The notes below the pieces were generated by a model, which saw only the letters and a program-made list of their open reading frames with translations, searched no databases and was not told the DNA's origin. Position numbers and translations under genes: made by a program. 64,000 nt of DNA from Salvelinus alpinus (taxonomy: Eukaryota > Chordata > Actinopteri > Salmoniformes > Salmonidae), in the NCBI RefSeq assembly GCF_045679555.1, contig NC_092098.1, forward strand, positions 19,684,038 through 19,748,037, in the 5' to 3' direction. Within the stretch, counting starts at the first letter, position 1. Each line of letters starts with the position of its first letter. Below, piece by piece: positions 57,781-64,000 of this stretch.

Positions 57781-59878
57781 AATCACCACCACAAGAGTTA
57801 AAAATGTCCAGTATTTCTGTGTTCATATTTCAGAACAACATATGGATTCTTTAGACATTCAGAATAGTGTACAAAATGCTGCTGAGGAAAAATAGAGACA
57901 CTCTACAAATTATTACTAACCCAAACACAGTGGGGAACAATGGGCCTTCTACACCTTCAGAGAGGGGCTAAGGAGTTATAAAATAATTATTATAATAATC
58001 ATGATGATTATACTATTATTTTCAATTATGTTCTGATTTAATCTCTTCAGTTTTTTTTGGAAAGGAAAGGGTTAACATTGAAGAGAAAAAAGATCCAATC
58101 AGGATTTTTCTTTGCTGGTCTCTGGGGAGATAAATCTAGCTAGCTAAATCAGCCATTGGCTAGGCCATCCAAAGCTAGATAAAGGCATCTACCATTCAAC
58201 AGGGCAGAGGAATCAACCAAATCACATTTTTACTTAATGGGTGGGAACATTTTACAAAAACCTATGGAAACTTCTGCCTTCTTGAAGGCCAACAGGTCAC
58301 TGCATAATAGCGACCAGTAGTTTTCCCATGGTCTAGCTACCTATCTTTTGTTACTGGCTACTTTGCAGCGGCTGCAGCAGGTGTTATCAAAGAGGATGTT
58401 GTTGCTAATTTGTTAGCTTCTCCCATTTCTAGAATAAATTTCAACAAGAAGTTCAGTTTCAAATGATCATCATCTGATGAGTAGAATTGTGTTTTTTATT
58501 GCAGCGTGCTTGCTGTTGTTAGCCATCTCTTTGAAGATAACTTATCTGTGTGAAACATTGTTGCATTTAAAGTGGAACTGACAGCATTTTAGCAACATTA
58601 AATATTTTTTTTAACTTGTTCATTTACACCCCCAGGAAGAATATGACACTTTTTAAAAACATTTTCTGACAAGCGACCACCTAAGATATTTTCACATTTT
58701 CATAAATTCTGAGAATGTTTGGGAATTATGTATACTAAGGCATTTCTGAAAATTCTATAGCAAAATAAATTGGAAAAGCGGCCGTGCATTTGGACAATTA
58801 ATAGACACTGCAGTAAATAAAACAGACTAAAAACATTTATCTTGTCCAGGATCGGAGTCTACACAGACCGGTGCTCTATAGCCAATCAGAGCTACAGTAG
58901 GCCTTTATATAAACAAGCAATTTGCCACACGGGCCTGCCATCATTCACTTTGAACTCGACTGAGTGTTTACAGGCAATTGCAACAGCGGGACTTTAGATC
59001 ACTAGAACACATTCGCCAAAAGCCACAAAATAAACCTGAATGGATATCTGCAAATAATTAAACGCCACTGGAGTCCTCTTACATTTGGAAACTTTACAGT
59101 TCTATTGATCAAACAACCATGAAAAGGTAGGCTCTCTCTCTCTCAGTTATGCACATCAACAACAACAAGATCAACAACTAATGCTTTTTCATCTACTTGT
59201 CGTCAAAATTGCACTGATAAACGATGGGGAATTGTAGCCTCCTCATCCTTCTGCAACTTGCCTGCCAATGCATGCTTGTCCCAACCAAGCACCCAAGCTA
59301 ACTGGCTAAAGTTGGCTAGCTTGCTACTTCCAGACACAAATGAGAGAACTCACTCTGACCATTTTACCAGCTGTAGCAGAGCTGGTTAGGCTGTTTACAT
59401 GTTATCTAGAGTGTTCTCTAGAGTATTTTTGTTTATGTTTATTGACACCGGTCATATTCAGCAGGTGTTGCACGTTCGTAAATTCATCAGCTGTTCTGCA
59501 CTTTGGCACACTCAGATGAGAGTGCTCTGAAATCGGAGTAGGAATCACACCTGCATTTCTAACGATATGAGGGGGAAAAAGTCAATCACTCACCCACTCC
59601 TCCAATGGCATAATATGACATCCTCCTAGCTAGCTAACGTTAGGCTCCGTGTTTTTAGCTTACTACATAAATAGATATTTTAGCCTATTTTCCACGTTAT
59701 GACTGACTTGTGATCGTTGCCCTTGCTAGTTTGATTATATTGACATTCCCAGGAACGTTGAGTCAAATAGAACCTATTTTTAAAAACTCCTATTAAGTTG
59801 GTTTTGTAGCATAAACTGGGAATTTAATATTTTTTACTGATATTATGATTGACTGTTTGTTTCATATCCGCAAAGTAG
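57781..59878. other. intergenic, probably old repeat sequence
   Basis: No gene was recognised. About 58560-59110 has the look of an abundant salmonid repeat (AAAGTGGAACTGACAGCATT and what follows), including a TATATAAA near 58907 and an ATG near 59119. Confidence 0.35.
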
Positions 59879-60224
59879 TTAAAACTTCTTCAAGATTGGT
59901 GGGTCCTCTGTGGGACGATTGAGCTAACGTAGGCTAATGCGATTAGCATGAGGTTGTAAGTAACAAGAACATTTCCCAGGAGATAGACATATCTGATATT
60001 GGCAGAAAGCTTAAATTCTTGTTCTAACCTAACTGCACTGTCCAATTTACATTAGCTATTTCAATGAAAGAATACCATGCTATCATTTGAGGTGAGTGCC
60101 CAGTTTTGAAAAGTTATTAATAAACAAATGCAGGGCCTTCAGGGCCTGAGCTACAGGCAGTTAGATTGGGGTATGTCATTTTAGGTAAAAAAAAAAAAAA
60201 GGGCCGATCCTTAAGAGGTTTTAA
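59879..60224. mobile_element. TTAA-flanked MITE
   Basis: About 345 bp opening TTAAAACTTCTTCAAGATTGG and closing CCGATCCTTAAGAGGTTTTAA, an imperfect inverted repeat of about 19 bp with TTAA at each end. An A run lies near 60187-60200. Non-coding. Confidence 0.55.
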
Positions 60225-61019
60225 TGGTTGTGTTTTTGTATTCTTATGATTGGGACCTACTGGCCTATTATGTCCAAGTTTATGGACTGCTTATCCTTTA
60301 ACATCATACTGTGTGTGGCTGCTGTCTTTCCATCAGCCCTTTGCAGTGGTGCCTGGAGAAGTGGGTATACTCTAATTTTGCCAAAAAGTTCCCAAACAGC
60401 CCGCCCAGCGAAGGAAAGCACCCTGTGGGAAAAATCCTATGAGTTTCTGATAGATTTTTCAGATTTTCACTCTCAAAACCACACCTTTTTTTATATAAAA
60501 AAATGTGATGGTCTAAGTCCACAACAATGCTTAAATCACATCAATCTGATTGGGTGGGCCTGTCAGGGCCTGGCTCCCCAGTGGGTGGGCCTCTGACCAC
60601 CCAGGCTCATCCATGTCTGTGCCCCTGATTGCGGTTCACAAATAGCCTACTAACACTTCGGACTAAACTTTTTCAATACTTGGTTTGCATACCCATTGTT
60701 GCCTTAGTTAGCATATACTGGTAGATATCATAAGTTGAAACATCTTTCCTACCCTACCGGCTACCAATGTCATTCTTCTGTGAGCTGCTCCATGCCAAAA
60801 CCTGCTGATGATGATCCGCTAAATTAGGATGTGTGCAGCAGGCATGCAAATATATTTTACGTTTGCGAATGTGTAGACTACTGTTCATGATTTCTCTATT
60901 GTACTACATAATTGATCAATCGTATACCTCTACTACACTACTTTGATATGCATTAGTAAGGATTAAGAAGTGAGTATATGCAATGCTCACTGAAAGAAAA
61001 GTGGGTATACGGTTTACAG
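60225..61019. other. intergenic, no gene seen
   Basis: An open frame at 60228-60596 has no family features. Nothing else was recognised. Confidence 0.45.
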
Positions 61020-62416
61020 TGGCAATCCATCATTCAGGGCAGGTGTGGCTAGCTAAAAAATACAAATTAATTGATTCATGCGTTGCCTGTTTTGCATGTT
61101 ATTTTGGCATTCATTCGTGTCACATATCAGTTTGCAAACAATGTAAAAACAAATTTATTGAGTGAATAAAGCTGCACACAAACAGGGTTTCTTTCTTGCT
61201 TTCTTGAGTAAGGCAGCTCCAAAATGCAGGTGTTTCAGTCTAGCTCAGGGCTTTCTGTGGTGGAGGGGCATCCAGCGGGAAATACAGAGCGCAGGCGTTG
61301 GTAATCTTCTCTAGTTGCGCCATGATTGGCTCAGTGTTCTGTCAGTGTTCACTCATGGGGACACTACGTCACCGCAGTATCTACAGGGAGAGCTAGACAG
61401 TTCAATCCCCCTTGGGTGCTACCATAGATTTACATTAGAAGTGCCCATCTAAGAAGGCTCAAGGTCATTGGCCACAGATAAAATGATGTCAAAGCACGTT
61501 ATATCTACCATAGCTTTGATTGGACTGATCATGTCAACATCATACTTTCAAAATCTTAGCTAGCAAGCTAGACAAGCAGTCATCATCATGAATCATGTCG
61601 ACGATCTACTGGCAAATCTTTTTCAACCTAGTCATATTAAGATAAATTATAGATAAAACGTATTGGTGCTCATCGGCCATTGGACATAAACATTACACAA
61701 CAATTCAGAAATCACAAATTCAACAATGAGTGGTTTGGAAGGAATCAGTGGCTAACTGAAAGTGTTGCAAAGCAATCACTATTTTGCTTCCCTGCCTGCC
61801 ATTCTGTGGAGAGGGTGTGTGGTCCAAGTCTGGGTTTAAGGATTTAAAATATCTTTCTGACAGGGTCTCTTTTCCAATCTTAAAATGATAAACATACACA
61901 CGCAACACCATGGCGCAGAAAAAGTTGAATACATTGGTCATGCTGTCAATCCAGCATGACTTCTTCCCTGTTCAAAACAATTGGAAACTTGGAACTGGGA
62001 AATTTCAGACTTCAGTGAGTTCAAGACAACTGGGAACTGAAAGAAATGAGCTCCGATTGGGAAAATACATTTTGAACGGTCACCCAACTCGGAATTCCAA
62101 GTAGGGAACTCGGGCCTCTTTCTAGAGCTCTGACCTGAAGATCACTTACGTCATGATTTAAACTTTTTCAAAATTCCCGGTTGTCTTGAAAGCACCATAA
62201 ATCCAGAGAATGCCAGATTTTGATGACAAAGTTTGATGACGACATTTGCCCATTAGAAAGACTGCCGTGCCACCTTCCTGTTCAAGTGAGCAAAGCACAA
62301 CAATGGTCCAAAAATGTCAGAAAAGTCCAAAAATGTCTTGTATGCTGCTGCATAAATTATGTAATATGCCAGGGAGTTATGTATACTATAGCTAAGAAAG
62401 TAATACTAAGTGTATG

Positions 62417-63246
62417 TGTAACAGTATAACTTTAGACCGTCCCCTCGCCCCGACACGGGCGCGAACCAGGGACCCTCTGCACACATCAACAACTGACACC
62501 CACGAAGCGTCGTTACCCATCGCTCCACAAAAGCCGCGGCCCTTGCAGAGCAAGGGGAAACCCTACTTAAGTCTCAGAGCAAGTGACGTAACTGATTGAA
62601 ATGCTAGTAGCGCGTACCCGCTAACTAGCTAGCCATTTCACATCCGTTACACTCACCCCCCTTTCAACCTCCTCCTTTTCCGCAGCAACCAGTGATCCGG
62701 GTCAACAGCATCAATGTAACAGTATAACTTTAAACCGTCCCCTCGCCCCGACACGGGCGCGAACCAGTGACCTTCTGCACACATCAACAACGGTCGCCCA
62801 CGAAGCATCGTTACCCATCGCTCCACAAAGGCCACGGCCCTTGCAGAGCAAGGGGAAACCCTACGTAAGTCTCAGAGCAAGTGACGTAACTGATTGAAAT
62901 GCTAGTAGCGCATACCCGCTAACTAGCTAGCCATTTCACATCCGTTACACTCACCCCCCTTTCAACCTCCTCCTTTTCCGCAGCAACCAGTGATCCGGGT
63001 CACGGCACCAATGTAACAGTATAACTTTAGACCGTCCCCTCGCCCCGACACGGGCGCGAACCAGGGACCCTCTGCACACATCAACAACTGACACCCACGA
63101 AGCGTCGTTACCCATCGCTCCACAAAAGCCGCGGCCCTTGCAGAGCAAGGGGAAACCCTACTTAAGTCTCAGAGCAAGTGACGTAACTGATTGAAATGCT
63201 AGTAGCGCGTACCCGCTAACTAGCTAGCCATTTCACATCCGTTACA
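62417..63246 (-). mobile_element. TRIM-like element: three 235-bp terminal repeats, two short interiors
   Basis: Layout 235-63-235-62-235 bp: repeats at 62417-62651, 62715-62949 and 63012-63246, interiors at 62652-62714 and 62950-63011. Each repeat starts TGTAAC and ends GTTACA. The 4-bp direct repeat TATG flanks the whole (62413-62416 and 63247-63250). On the minus strand the interior ends with a purine tract GGAGGAGGTTGAAAGGGGGG next to the following repeat, which is where an LTR element has its plus-strand primer. There is no coding capacity. Within each repeat, minus strand, is a tRNA-like stretch with an A-box-like TGGAGCGATGGGTAACG and a B box GGTTCGCGCCC. The outer two repeats look identical; the middle one differs at about nine places. 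Confidence 0.75.
62447..62560 (-). other. tRNA-like pol III promoter in the TRIM repeat
   Basis: Reading leftward: TGGAGCGATGGGTAACG (about 62527-62511) followed by CTGGTTCGCGCCCG (about 62471-62458), with a spacing like that of a tRNA gene's A and B boxes. It occurs in all three repeats; in the middle one the T-arm part reads CACTGGTTCGCG. It does not fold into a full tRNA by eye. Confidence 0.5.
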
Positions 63247-63943
63247 TATGTTGTGTAGTAAGCTGTTAGTAGCCCATGTGCCTCACCCTAATAATTTTGT
63301 CCCTTTCCCCCTCAGAACTTATCCTACTGTTCTGACTTGGTGGTGCACATGTAGCCTATAGCATGTTTTAGAGAAATGTTATCACTGAATATTGTTAGAG
63401 CTTTCATTGTCTGCTTAAATGCCCCCTTTATTTATCCTATGGTTCTGACTTGGTGTACAGGGAGAATACTGTAAGAATGGCCCATGTTCTGAATTCTGTC
63501 CTGTACATTTCAAGTGCTGAACAAATATATTATATAGTTATATTGACTACATCCATCTTAGCTCGCTCATTAATGTCTTAATCGAAATTACAGATTGCCT
63601 CTTTATCACTCATCAATCCCTTATGCCATAGTTTGTACATCTCAATTGTTATAGGCCTATTGCTTATATAAGTCTAGCTCATTGGTATCTTATTCATAAT
63701 TTTAGGCAATGTTGGAATGATTTCATTGTTTTGCTAACTTTGTGTATTATAATTAGCTCATGTGCTTTTCTTGAGAAGATACTATATAATGTTGTTGAGT
63801 CTGTAACCATGTTTGCCAGTAATTCCATATTGCGAAGGTTGTGTGTCAGTATATTGTCTATGAAAGTGGATCTTCATGATTGTATTTTCCTTCCCTTTTA
63901 GACCACATATGCCTAATAAAATACTTAAAATGGTAGACTTACC

Positions 63944-63982
63944 GTCTCTCTCGCGCTGTCTCGCTCTCTCTCTCTCTCTGTG
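63944..63982. repeat. (CT)n microsatellite
   Basis: TCTCTCTCGCGCTGTCTCGC then TCTCTCTCTCTCTCTG at the right edge of the window. Confidence 0.9.
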
Positions 63983-64000
63983 GTGACTTAAAGAAGAGTA

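Larger units (their letters stand above)
61020..63650 (+). repeat. dispersed 2-kb repeat, copy 3, split by TRIM-like array
   Basis: Forward copy of the repeat at 15682-17160, in two parts: 61020-62416 and 63247-63650. It shows the shared blocks CAATGAGTGGTTTGGAAGG, GTCAATCCAGCATGACTTCT and GTTCTGACTTGGTG. Confidence 0.7.

Noticed and set aside
58905..59130. TATATAAA, then an ATG with a GTAGGC donor-like site, as if a first exon
   Set aside because: The first exon would code only two or three residues, no later exon was found, and the stretch resembles an abundant salmonid repeat.
62417..63246. Possible CRISPR-like array or true tRNA gene cluster
   Set aside because: Repeat units are 235 bp with 62-63-bp near-identical interiors, one target duplication surrounds the set, and this is vertebrate DNA. 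The tRNA-like part lacks a full cloverleaf.

Overview
The window looks like nuclear DNA of a salmonid fish (salmon, trout or char type). The evidence is two single-copy vertebrate genes with introns, many Tc1-like transposons of the kinds that crowd salmonid genomes, tRNA-derived SINEs sharing one 3' tail, and a Ty3/gypsy chromovirus. The species cannot be named from the sequence alone.

Layout. (1) 1,610-20,722, minus strand: protein phosphatase methylesterase 1 (ppme1). Twelve coding exons can be placed, 353 codons from the ATG to a phase-0 donor; the last exon must lie left of the window. Its second intron is a U12-type AT-AC intron of 9.4 kb, mostly transposons, and its third intron is almost wholly one nested transposon. 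(2) 20,723-23,024: ppme1 promoter and plain intergenic DNA. (3) 23,025-37,043: a ZBED-type hAT transposon, minus strand, split inside its BED zinc finger by a Tc1-like element, which itself carries three LTR elements: an autonomous Ty3 chromovirus (24,338-29,751) and two related non-autonomous elements (29,874-32,405 and 33,656-36,361). (4) 37,300-47,100: further transposons, SINE and microsatellites, without a host gene. (5) 47,105-52,570: a dispersed repeat broken by a decayed second Ty3 element. (6) 54,514-56,098, plus strand: a complete six-exon mitochondrial uncoupling-protein gene, best called ucp3. (7) 57,600-64,000: repeats, including a TRIM-like array of three 235-bp terminal repeats.

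The two host genes have separate jobs: ppme1 removes the C-terminal methyl ester of protein phosphatase 2A, and ucp3 is an inner-membrane carrier. They are divergently arranged 34 kb apart, with almost everything between being transposon-derived. PPME1 and UCP2/UCP3 are also near one another on human chromosome 11, so this is conserved synteny.

The most notable observations are the 62,417-63,246 array, whose outer repeats look identical while the middle one differs; the two non-autonomous LTR elements with a proline-rich reading frame that begins inside the 5' LTR; the AT-AC intron of ppme1; and the datable nest of elements, whose lengths add up to a normal 1.6-kb Tc1 once the inner insertions are subtracted. 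Family names for transposons rest on memory of family features, since no search could be run.
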